Source: Oidiodendron maius Zn (Eukaryota > Ascomycota > Leotiomycetes > Myxotrichaceae). From it: a DNA stretch of 64,000 nt. The stretch covers positions 1,702,252 through 1,766,251 of the forward strand of contig KN832879.1 in the NCBI GenBank assembly GCA_000827325.1, written 5' to 3'. The notes beneath the pieces were generated by a model. It saw nothing but the letters and a program-made list of their open reading frames with translations. It ran no database searches and was not told the origin of the DNA. Of this stretch, positions 10,835 through 21,600 are shown one piece after another. Positions within the stretch are counted from its first letter, which is position 1. Every line of letters begins with the position of its first letter. The position numbers and the translations under genes are program-made.

Positions 10835-13800
10835 TTAATCATGGTCGACCTTGAAATTGCATATCCATACCTTTCCAGACCCAACGCCGATACCGATCGT
10901 CGTGCCTAACACGGCCGAACATGAAGGTCGATACTCTGAAGGCAGCCAAACACGGTTCGTTGAATTGTATGTTATCCACGCTCCGTCCAAGCTTAGACCC
11001 CATCCTTGACATTGAAGATTTTGAGAACTTGTAGCATCTAGTGGTATAGTTGAAGCCGATGCCGCTTCAATATTAATAGCACCAATTTCCGTGTGAAGAT
11101 ATGAGCCAGTGGTATCAAATGATATATTTGTGAGTACCTTGCTAATACCGAGCGTCTGCAGGCACTCGCCACTGTTTGTATTCCAGATCTTGACCGTTCT
11201 ATCGACTGACGCCGACGCGAGACGGGTTGAGTCATGTGAGAAAGCGATCGACTTAACCTCACTACTATGGCCCTCTAGTGTCTGAAGGCACTGGTAACTG
11301 TTCATATCCCAGATCTTAACCGTTCTATCATCTGACGCTGACGCAAGCCAGGTTGAGTCGTGTGAGAAGGCGGCTGATGTAACGTCGGCGCTGTGGCCCT
11401 CAAGAGTCTGTAGGCAATCGCCAGTGCCCGTATCCCAGATTTTGACCGTGGTATCGTCCGACGAAGATACAAGTTGCGTCGAGTCATGTGAGAAGGCGAC
11501 CGACCAAATTATACGGCTATGACCCTCGAGCGTCTGTAAGCACTCGCCACTACTTGTATCCCATATCTTGATCGTGCTCGATGCTGACACGAGTCGGGTC
11601 GAATCGTGAGAGATGGCAATTGACACAACCCAACGTCCATGGCCTTTGAGAGTCCGTAAACACTTACCACTACTTACATCCCAGATCTTGACCATGCCGT
11701 CGCGTGAGGCTGATGCGAGCCAGGTGGAGTCGTATGAAAAGGCGACTGACGTAACCTCGGCGCTATGGCCTTCAAGCGTTTGTAGGTGCCTGCTACTACT
11801 ACTCACATCCCAGATCTTGACCGTACTGTCGTCTGAAGCTGATGCAAGCCAAGTCGAATCATGCGAGAAGGTGACCGACCTGACCACACCGCCGTGGCCC
11901 TCGAACGTCTGTAGGCACTCATTCCTCTTTGTATCCCAGACCTTGACTAGGCTATCAGCTGACCCTGACACAAGCCGGGTTGAGTCGTGTGAGAAAGCGA
12001 TAGACACGACAGCAGAGTCAAGATCCAGCGTTTGCAGGCACTCGCCACTACTCGTAGCCCAAATCTTTATCGTGCCATCGCCCGACGCCGATGTGAGCCG
12101 TGTCGAATCGTGTGAGAAGGCGACTGACCAGACCACAGCGCCATGGCCCTTGAGCGTTTGTAGGCACTCACCGCTAATTATATCCCAGATCTTGACCGTG
12201 CCGTCGGATGATGCTGATGCGAGTCGAGTTGAGTTGTGTGTGAAGGCAGCCGACATGACCGCAGTTTTATGGCCCTCGAGCGTCTGAAGGCATTGGTAAC
12301 TGTTCATATCCCACACCTTCACTGTGTTATCGTCTGATGCCGATACAAGCCAGGTTGAGTCGTGTGAGAAGGCAATAGACGTAACGCTAGCGTTATGGCC
12401 TCTGAGCGTCTGTAGGCACTTATAACTACCCGTATCCCAGATTTTAATCGTATCATCGCCCGACGCTGAAGTAAGCCGGGTTGAATCGTGTGAGAAGGTG
12501 ATTGACTGGGCTTTGGCGTCATCGCCTCCGAGTGTCTGTATGCACTCGCCGCTATTTATATCCCAGATCTTGACCGTGCCGTCCCATGATGCTGATGCGA
12601 GTCGAGTTGAGTTGTGTGTGAAGGCAGCCGACATGACCGCAGTTTTATGGCCCTCGAACGTTTGCAGGCAGGCGTTCCATTTATTTCTCATAGCTGGCTT
12701 TATTATAATCCACTTCGGCTCTTCCTCCATGAAAAGACACCTTGTTAGGCTGCATGCTGGACTGAATAGGAGTGCATATATATACGCCTGAAGAGGATTG
12801 TGCTCTATCGCCCACTTGTGATACATAATGAATCGGCGAGCATCTCTAACTAGCTCTATCAATGTGGATGCATCTGACCTGTCCTAAATCTTGTTGGCAT
12901 GTAAATAAATAGATAGAATCACTTATCTATAATTACCTCAATTAATGCCTCAAGTTTTGCCATTGAAATTACTCCTTCCGACATGCTTCTGCATAGGCTA
13001 AGAGCTTCTAGCCAGTAGAGATATTTCCTTCTTATGAAGTAGTCGACAGCTCCGCCATCTCGGAGGTCGTTGACCTGCCTGGCATTTCCACTACAAGCGC
13101 ATAAATGGTCAGTCCAGTGGATGCACGAGTACCGTACTGCGGCTAATGGGTCTAACTCAGGTTGTTTGACCTGGTCAATAGGGAATCCTGGGGCTCTTAG
13201 GTTGTATATATCCCGTTGTACCGTCCGAGAAGTGACCTGGAGGGATCTCGAGAAGATTGTATAATGTGCCTCTCCCTTTCCAGACGGAAAGATCTTATCA
13301 AATGCCTCTTTAAAAATATAGTCCTGTACAGACTGATGTATAAAATAGATGACATCCCCTCGAATAGTAAGGAATGAACCACACAAGCCAATAATCTCCC
13401 TTAATGACTCGAGATCATTAAACATGTCCTCGAGTATCTCGACTAAAGATGTAAGTTCTTGTAGCGTGATAGGCCGGTATACAATCGCGATCGAGGCAAG
13501 TACCTGCCTACAAAGATCAGCATTATCTGAGTAGCATATTTGCTCCATCATTCGCCCGTAAAGAGGATAGAGTCTAGGTGGAAATATATTTAGTTTGGCG
13601 AGAGTACTCTATCGTGGGACCTTCTCGAGATTTTGACAGACTAAAGCTACCCAAAGGAAAGTACCGTATGCATTCAAGACTAGATAGTCTAGTATAGCGT
13701 CTTGTGTTCTCTTGTCGTACTTCTTTCGCTGCGCTAGCTGAACCACTTTATACTGGATATATATAGTAACAGCAGAAGAAACAGACTCTGCATTCAGCTC

Positions 13801-15240
13801 GAGGCTTAGACCCACCTTATGTCCGTCCATCTCTAACAATTCCTCAATATCAGGCCAGTTGCGGCTAGAGACAATCCACTTGATACAAGGAGATATAGAC
13901 GACTTCTGGACAATAAAGTCTAACAATTTCGGCATATCTTCTATGCATTCGTCAAGCGCATCAATGATTATGTAGGTATTGTTTAAGCTTAAATCATGCA
14001 GAATATTTGTAAAGATCTCAGTTAATGCACTCCAAGAATTCACATCCTCAAAGAGACTTTTACCTGCATAATCGTGCTTCTTCCGTATATGCGAGACGAG
14101 CGAAGTCTTCTGATTGACAAGTAAGAACAGTAGACCTCTTAGCACAGCCGTGGCGCTGTTAATCCGCGAGTCAGTAGCCTGGCAGAAGAAGTAAGAGACT
14201 AGATCCGTCTTAGCTATCGACTTCTCTAGCTCGTCGATAATGCCGCAAAGCAGCATAGTCTTGCCCTTGCCAGGATCGCCTCTAATCCATAATAGACAGT
14301 TCTGCTCATCATTGCGCCATTCTTGGAAATCGGGGTTTTCGAGGATCCAGTGATACGAGTCCTCAAGGAGACCGCCCTTAGTTTCCTCGATGCGCTTCTT
14401 GTCATCACGAGGATCGGTGAGACGTAAGTGTTGGATACATTCCTGGTCTTCATTCTTCTGTTGAGCCGGAGCAAGTCGTTGCAGGAGACCCTTTACATGT
14501 TTGTCAATCTCCTCCCGGAGCCGCTTAAACGCCTTCTGTCCCCCTTCGCCATAGATTAGCGGCATAGAGATATCGAAAATACCAAGCAGTGAGTATGCTT
14601 TATCTTCCTCAAGCTTAGTCTGGCGGCGATCTATCCATGACAATCGCTCCTCAACGCTAAACTGAGATAAATTTGCTCCTTGGAGGGCTAAATTAGCAAT
14701 GCCTGTGATTTCGTGAATCATTTGCCTTAGAGACTTTTTGTCACCAAGTCTCTGGCATTCTTGAGAGAAGAACTCGACCGTAATTGGAGCAAGAAGCTCT
14801 TGGAGCGTCCAACCTCTTTTAAACCACCTACTCTCTTGAAAAGCTAATTTCCAAGTAAACTCAGAGGACTGATCGCTTGCTTTTCTTTCGGTTGTCAAAA
14901 CATCTGATAGATAAACGTAACATTTAGCTGCGTTTTGGTACCAGCGAAACATAGAGTTAATAGCTTGCGAGAGCTCGGTATAGTTTGCCTTGTTAATGCA
15001 ACAGGTATCAATCCAAAAGTATTGTAAGCCATCTTGTCTAGCCTGTTTTCCGCAGAACCGAATCTTCTTAAAGCCAGCCTTATCCCTACCAGTGCCATTT
15101 ATTAGGTCTTCAAAGACGACTTCATCTGTATCCAAGCCCCACGTATGCGATAGTATTGCATATGGAGGGATTCGATCGTCACCAACAAAATCCTTAGTGA
15201 AGTTAAACTCTCCAGTGTCGCTATGCTTTAAAAGACGCAT
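10835..15240 (-). pseudogene. HET-NACHT-WD40 (HNWD/HET-E type) STAND protein with a premature stop
   Basis: NLR-like fungal STAND protein; relatives (Podospora HET-E, HET-D, HET-R) sense non-self through the WD40 domain and trigger incompatibility cell death through HET. Exons 15240-12937 and 12883-10835 with a 53-nt intron; one frame of 1450 codons. Order: HET domain (about 25-240; AILSHTWG, WIDTCCINK), NACHT with Walker A GDPGKGKT (321-328) and Walker B YIIIDALDEC, a helical linker, then 12 full WD40 repeats plus a worn one (about 840-1390). The frame is interrupted once, by TAG at 13611-13609 (codon 544, just after NLEKVPR); downstream the same frame continues with family-like sequence, so one substitution accounts for the break. 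Start: the Met at 15240 (MRLLKHSD) fits the family; the frame is open upstream to 15336. A truncated HET-NACHT product is still possible. Confidence 0.88.
11130..12670 (-). repeat. WD40-coding tandem repeat array, 126-bp units
   Basis: Twelve consecutive repeats of about 42 codons with the core pattern CLQTLEGH...V.S.AFSHDSTRLASAS.D.TVKIWD..SGE. Repeats one and four are nearly identical DNA (see findings). A thirteenth degenerate unit follows at the C-terminal end (about 11030-11130). Such arrays in HNWD genes are known to evolve by repeat exchange. Confidence 0.85.
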
Positions 15241-16200
15241 TGCTTCGCATAAAATTTGATCAGAGCAGACGGTGGGAGCGGGTGGGAGGCTCTTCGGTCT
15301 TAGGCACCAACGTGCTACACTAGGCCCAACAGGCAAGATAATAAACGATTAGTAATTGCATGATAAATGATGGAATACAGCTGGCCGCAAAAATTCTTAT
15401 CCTCGCATACAAGTTTGGCTCTCTAATTAACAGACAAATATTGAGGATTGCTGTGAAAGACATATATGAGCTAGTAAACAATTCTTAGGGGGAAACATCG
15501 CGCCCGGATGATAGAAAAGATCCAAAATCTAAACGCATAAACTTCTCAAAAAGCTCGGTTTAAGGAAGAACCTTATTTACATAGCTATATCCTCTAATGC
15601 ATATATTTAATTTATTTATATCCCTACATTACTGTACAGTATGCAGGAGAACTTTTTATGTTGCAGTAAGTTAAAGGTGAAGCCGGTTTTGAAAGCGACA
15701 TTACCCACCCGCCGGGTGACCTTGTAAGATGAAGTATGAAGTTGAGACAGTATCTGTCGCTCTACCATGTGACCAAAATCATCCTAGATGCTAGTGTTAT
15801 CAAATAAACAGTTTAATTGTGGTAAAAATAGCGGCTCTACAGGTACATACACCTTGATCACATATCTACAAAATACCTGAAAATCATTGCAGTAAAATCA
15901 TTACAGTACACGATTGCAAATCACATTATCTATACGGAATTGACGCGTGGACACTAAACACCCTAGCCTCTATTTGAATCCGAGGCAAAAGTTATTGGCT
16001 GAAATCCAGTTTATCTCCAATATCACGCATTTGAACTTGTGAGCGAGATCCATTGAAGGCTGCCTAATAGCCGAAGCTGCGACACTAAAGGTGGAGAGAA
16101 GATAGAGAAGGCTTTCCATTGATCACTTAAATTGAACCACATCTAAACCGCGTATAAAAAATCATCCCATATTGCCTATAAACAATACACCGTCACCAAA
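15241..16200. other. Divergent intergenic region, AT-rich
   Basis: Lies between the HET-NACHT gene (minus) and the serine hydrolase (plus), so it should hold both promoters. A TATA-like tataaaaaa run sits at about 16153, some 45 bp before the hydrolase start. Nothing else recognised. Confidence 0.4.
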
Positions 16201-17652
16201 ATGGAATTTTTTGCTGACCTTGAGTCTCTCATTTCCTCTCAGGATACAACAAATGAATCAGCGGCACAATTCCTCGCTGAAATCGGCTCTCCGTCAGTAT
16301 CAATCGCCATTCTCGACCATGGATCCATTACATCAAAATGCATTTCAACAGTTGGAGGAGATTCAGAGACGCTTTTCCAAGCATGCAGTATTTCAAAGCC
16401 TATTACCGGTATGGCTGCCATGCGATTAGTCCAGGCCGGCAAGCTACAATTAGACTCCAAAATCGTTCAACTCCTCCCTGACCGCGTTATCAGCATCCTA
16501 GAAACTCCGCACACAAAGGTCCTACTTCAACAGATTACCGTGAGACATCTTATGAGCCATACATCTGGTATCACCATAGCACATTTCTCCGGCTATACAA
16601 AGGACGCCCCAGACATAGAGACTGTGCTCTCGGGGAAAGCTCCAGCAAACACACTGCAAGTTAAGGTGCAGGGCCTTCCAGGGCACTCATTGTCGTATTC
16701 TGGAGGTGCGATGACGGTCTTGCAAATCATTCTTGAGGCTGTGACGGGAAAGGATTTCCCCACGCTGGTAAAAGAACTCGTACTTGATCCGCTGGGGATG
16801 TCAAGGTCTTTCTATACTCTGAAAGACGGTGAGAAAAATGTTGCGACAGCACATTTTACGGGATACACTCCATGTGATGTCCAATGGCATGATTTGCCGG
16901 AAAAAGCCGCGGCAGGGCTGTGGACTACGCCGACCGACCTTTTGAAAGCTGTGAGAGCTATTCAGCAATCGTTGAAAGGAGATGTCGGAAAGGAGTTCTT
17001 GGATAAAGAAATAGCCAGGGAAATGCTTGAGGAAGTACATACCACAATGGCGCTGACGTGGGTTGCGCCGAAGGACCCAGGCGATGCGTTTATGCATCCA
17101 GGATCAAACGACCCAGGATGGCAATGCTTTGTCATGGGTTATGCAGACTTGAAAAATGGCAGTGGGGTCCAGAAACTGTCGGGGCGGAAAGCGTGGGATG
17201 GGTGTGGGATTTCTATCATGACAAATTCCGCGGCAGGCTTTACTGTATGGGCGAAAGTCTTCCATGCAATAACTTATCTAAAGGGATGGGTCTCACTGCC
17301 ATATATTGATGGTGGAGGACCGTTTGTTAAGATCCCACTCTGTGCCCGTGGAGCTAAGATCAGTGAGAGATGGGTTGAGTGGAAAGGTTCTTGGCGTGAT
17401 GCAGAAAAGGAGTTGGTTTTAGAGAGTAACGAGGACGAGCCTGTTTTACTATTTGGTAAAAGCGTTAGTGCAAAACTTGTGCCAGCTGCGATACCAAGCA
17501 TTGAGTATGCAGGAAGCGGGAAGTCAATTAATTTGGTTCTGGAAGGCTTAGAAATGATGCTGAGGTTAGGCTGGAAAGACGGGAACAGGGATATAGAGCT
17601 GTGGTATGATGGAGTACCTACGAGGTTGTTACACTTGAGTAGAGTTGACTGA
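16201..17652 (+). CDS. Serine hydrolase of the beta-lactamase/transpeptidase-like family
   Basis: Single-exon, 483-residue protein of the class C beta-lactamase fold (PF00144; relatives include LovD-type acyltransferases and EstB esterases). In fungi these act as esterases, peptidases or acyl transferases, not antibiotic resistance. Visible: nucleophile motif SxxK as Ser63-Ile-Ser-Lys66 (ACSISKPIT), second catalytic motif beginning at Tyr166 (SYSGGAM, so Y-S-G where class C enzymes have Y-S/A-N), and a later HPGSNDPGW stretch near the third motif. No signal peptide. The C-terminal 110 residues form an extra, probably beta, domain. Start context is good (ccaaaATGG) with a TATA-like box upstream. 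The substrate cannot be told from sequence. Confidence 0.87.
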   Translation: MEFFADLESLISSQDTTNESAAQFLAEIGSPSVSIAILDHGSITSKCISTVGGDSETLFQACSISKPITGMAAMRLVQAGKLQLDSKIVQLLPDRVISILETPHTKVLLQQITVRHLMSHTSGITIAHFSGYTKDAPDIETVLSGKAPANTLQVKVQGLPGHSLSYSGGAMTVLQIILEAVTGKDFPTLVKELVLDPLGMSRSFYTLKDGEKNVATAHFTGYTPCDVQWHDLPEKAAAGLWTTPTDLLKAVRAIQQSLKGDVGKEFLDKEIAREMLEEVHTTMALTWVAPKDPGDAFMHPGSNDPGWQCFVMGYADLKNGSGVQKLSGRKAWDGCGISIMTNSAAGFTVWAKVFHAITYLKGWVSLPYIDGGGPFVKIPLCARGAKISERWVEWKGSWRDAEKELVLESNEDEPVLLFGKSVSAKLVPAAIPSIEYAGSGKSINLVLEGLEMMLRLGWKDGNRDIELWYDGVPTRLLHLSRVD

Positions 17653-18020
17653 GCAGAGGCTTATTATAAATTTGAAGAATACATTATGATGAATCTTCTA
17701 TCATTTTATTCAGGCAACCATGGCTTGGTACGCGACCGATTCGCGGAGATCCATCCCTCCGGTCTGACGACTTCACATTCTGTCCCTCCAGTGTTCTGTG
17801 GTGGTGGGTATTCTCTCGATAAAGAGATCCTGTCCATTGGAGTTTACAAGATCTTTGGATCCTTATTTTCTTGACAAAGGGTGCGAACTCAATTTCTTTT
17901 CTTTCAGGTGCGTAGATTTTACACTAACAGACCAATCCAGCCAGATAGCGCCGAGTATAGAACAGCGGGATAATGCAACTGCTACACAGAAAATTTACAT
18001 CAGACATATAATTGTCTACG

Positions 18021-18190
18021 CAACAACTTCCTTAACGATAGTCTCCATATCCTCTTGACGCAGGCCCAACATCCCATTCGCCAGATCTCCTTCCGCAAAG
18101 ATATGCTCCTTTCCATCGCTGTGACACCAAACATTCCACATATTCCCACGGCCATCGGCCAGGTCTGCTGACGTTTCCCGCGATGGGTAT
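18021..18190 (-). pseudogene. C-terminal coding fragment, family not recognised
   Basis: About 55 codons are open on the minus strand, from an in-frame TGA near 18190 to a stop near 18021, with protein-like composition (GRGNMWNVWCHSDGKEH, then IFAEGDLANGMLG and an acidic helix ending in VVA). It looks like the tail of a lost gene. Upstream sequence offers no convincing exon. Confidence 0.3.
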
Positions 18191-18524
18191 CATTGTTGAT
18201 GGCCAGTTAGGCAACAATCGTGCCGCGTGCAGTAGATCAGGAACGCGTAAATCAATAATCAATACTCTCACAAATCATGGAAAAATATCTTATTTTCATT
18301 TAGTTGCAAGAACAGACCGGGTTAGCTAGGCTGTTTGAGTAACGGTTTAGTGCTGCCTGCGATGATGATGATATGGCCCTTCCAAACAACAAAAATATCG
18401 CGTTTGGCAGTCGACAAACGCTACCGGAGGAATCTCGCTGCCTTCACCACATATCTAATGCAGCTGGTCACGCCATTCGGCTTCAAGTGCGTCCATATCT
18501 GAATACACATTTATACCCTACCTG

Positions 18525-18585
18525 CTTCTCCTTCTCCTTCTCCTTCTCCTTCTTCTCCTCCTCCTCCTCCTCCTCCTCCTCCTCC
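18525..18585 (+). repeat. CTT/CTC polypyrimidine microsatellite
   Basis: A 61-bp run of cttctc then ctc triplets ends 40 bp before the ABC transporter start codon. Pyrimidine tracts are common in promoters and 5' leaders of highly expressed fungal genes; here it may also be a length-variable microsatellite. Confidence 0.8.
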
Positions 18586-18625
18586 AGCATTCTCCCCCAG
18601 GGCCGCCGCTGCCATCCCGCTCACC

Positions 18626-21600
18626 ATGGAGTGTCTGCCGAGTGCTGATAACACCTTCGGGCCACAATACTGCAACCACTTTGACTTCACCCTCTTGTTC
18701 GAACAGTCCTTCTTTCAAATCGCGCCCTGTGCTCTTCTCCTTCTCTTGCTTCCCCTGCGCGCATCCCAGCTCCGGCGCCAAAATGTTAAGACCTTGCGCA
18801 CTGGCATGCAGACAGTCAAACAATCCGCCATATTGGTACTCGCCGCCACCCAGCTCGCGCTACTCGTCGTCTGGGGCGTGACGCCATTGTTCCGCACCAA
18901 GGCATCCATCCCCGCTGCCCTGCTCTCCTTCCTGGCATCTCTGGCCCTGTTGTATCTGTCGAGCATTGAACACACCCGTTCTGCACGCCCTAGTTCGATT
19001 ATCAATGCCTACATCTTCTTCTCCATTCTCTTTGATATCCCCCAAGCACGAACCCTATGGCTACGCTTAGGCTGGACAGCCGTGCCTGGGATCTTCACCG
19101 CGGGACTCGCTGCGAAGACGATCGTGTTCTACCTCGAAGCCCGCAATAAACGGAGGTCGCTATTGCCTCCATACCAGCTCTATGCTCCGGAGGCGCTGGC
19201 CAATCTTTACGATCGCATCGTGATGTGGTGGCTCAGCCCTCTCTTTATGAAAGGCTATGGCAACATCATCTCCATCGACGGCCTGTTTCCCATTGATAAC
19301 GATCTATCTTCGGATAGGGTTGAGCGAAGCTTTTACGACCACTGGAAGAATCGTGAGTCGTTCGTTGGTTTCTCCTCTTCACCTGCCACTAACACAATTC
19401 ATCTAGGGTCGCCATCAGCAAAAAGACCACTTCTCAGGGCTACGGGCCGAGCATTGCAATTCGGACTGATCACCATGGCTATTCCACGACTGTTTTTGAG
19501 CGCATTTAGGCTATCGCAACCGCTACTCATCAGTCGAGTGACCTCTTGGCTGAGCGAGAATGATAGCGATGTCAGCAATGGCTATGGCTTGATTGGCGCC
19601 ACTGCTTTGGTTTATGTTGGAATGGCCTTGACCAATGTCATGTCTAAACGCCAATTCGATCGATTCTCGACGAAACTCCGCGGCGCCTTGATCTCGGTCA
19701 TCCATTCGAAGAGCTTGTGCCTCCCAGCTGACCGACTAAGCAATGGAGCGGTGCTCACTCTGATCAGCAACGACGTCAACCGCGTCTGCACTACTCTGCA
19801 ACAAATCGTCGATTTATTCACCACGCCGATCGAAATTGTCATCGCCATCTACTTGCTAGAGCGTGAGATCGGGGTCGCTTGCATTGGACCCGTTATCTTC
19901 TCTCTCATCATCAGCCTCGTCTCATTCCTTAACTCTAACAGATCCATTCCTCTGCAAAAGAAATGGCTTTTTGCTATCCAAGAACGAGTTGCCTACACCG
20001 CCGCTGTCCTTGGCTGCCCCAAAGGCTTCAAAATGCTGGGCTTGACCGGCTATCTCAGAGATCGCATCCAAGAGTTACGTGTGGCGGAGCTCAACGAGTA
20101 CGCCCAGTACCGGAAATTCGTCACTTTCCGCAACGCTTTTGCCGCAATTCCCGACAATGTGGCTCCTCCTCTCACCATGATGATGTTTACACTCATACAT
20201 GGGGGCAGTACTCTCACTCCTTCCGTCGCTTTCACATCATTGTCACTTGTATCACTCCTCACCAAACCGATCCAGGAGATCATTTTCGCTGTCCCGTCGT
20301 TCATCACCGCGATGGCAAGTGTCGACCGCATTGAAGCGTTCATACTACTAGATGGCGGCGAGCTTATATTGAGCACTGCTGTATCTAACATGCACCAGCC
20401 TGACGTGGATGGAGTTGAGCTGAGCGCCCTGACTGCGCCAGCGGATCGGACCAGCGTGCGGCTAGAAGAGGTGACCGTCCGTCTGGGAAAAGAAAACGAG
20501 ACGATCTTAGATAATATCTCTCTCGCGGTCCTTTCCGGCACGCTGAACTTCATTGTCGGGCCCATCGGAAGCGGCAAATCGACACTCCTCCGTACCATCA
20601 TTGGTGACGCACCGCTCGCTCGGGGCCGCAGGATCCTGCCCACGAAAGACGTTGGGTTTTGTTCCCAGGAGCCGTGGCTACCGAACGAAACCATCAGGAA
20701 GATCATATTGAGACAATCGGAGCTGGACCATCAGTGGTATGCCACGGTGGTGCAAGCCTGCGCTTTGACCGTCGATATCGCCGCCTTACCAGCTGGAGAG
20801 AACACAGTAATTGGGAACAAAGGCGTCTCGTTGAGCGGAGGTCAGAAACAGCGATTAGCGGTTGCACGAGCACTGTACTCCCGGAAGAAATTGCTAGTGC
20901 TGGATGATATCTTCAGCGGCCTAGATGCGAGATCGGTGAAGCACATCTTCGACCATGTGCTCGGCCCCGAGGGTTTGTGCAAGAAACACGGCATCACGGC
21001 TGTCATGGCCACGCATACGGTCCAGTATCTGCACCACGCTGACCATATCATTGCTTTGACCGATGGAGGGAAGGTGGTGGAACAAGGCTCGTTCGAGGCG
21101 CTGGACTCACAGAATGGCTACGTGCATAACCTTAAGTTGAGCGGAGAACAACAGCGACACGACGAACAGGACATAAATGCCGCTGCACCCAAAAGTGAGC
21201 CTGTTATCACGCAGAAGCCGGACAATGATGCCGACCAAGAACTTGCTCGTCGAACGGGCGACCCAGCGGTCTACAGATACTATGCGAGGTCAGTGGGTTG
21301 GAAATTCGCTTCCATTATTATTCTTACTGCCATTTCCTTTTCTTTCTCCAACAGATTTCCGGAACTTTGGGCGCAATGGTGGTCCGAGGCGGAAGTATCC
21401 GGTGACGAACGACACCCTTTGGGAGTCTGGATCGGTGTATATATTCTCATTAGCGCCCTTGCAATTGTGTGCCTGTTTTCGCAAATCTGGGTCATGCTGG
21501 TGTGGTCGGTTCCAAAGTCGTCAGCGAAGCTGCATCAGCAGCTGCTGGACAGCGTGATGAACGCACCGTATTCATTCTTCGTCCATACGGATTCAGGCGT

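Larger units (their letters stand above)
17653..18625. other. Intergenic region with one coding fragment and a pyrimidine tract
   Basis: 17653-18020 and 18195-18520 show nothing recognisable. The stretch also holds the minus-strand fragment at 18021-18190 and the CT-rich tract at 18525-18585. It serves as the ABC transporter's upstream region. Confidence 0.4.

Noticed and set aside
11613-12287. 224-codon plus-strand frame in the WD40 array
   Set aside because: Mirror frame of the 126-bp repeats; no independent features.
13560-13660. Intron hiding the TAG in the HET-NACHT gene
   Set aside because: The only donor/acceptor pair by eye would delete the family-like stretch LWVALVCQNLEK, so a true nonsense codon is more likely.
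16201-17652. Antibiotic beta-lactamase
   Set aside because: The fold is shared, but fungal members are esterases or acyl transferases and the second motif is Y-S-G rather than Y-S/A-N.
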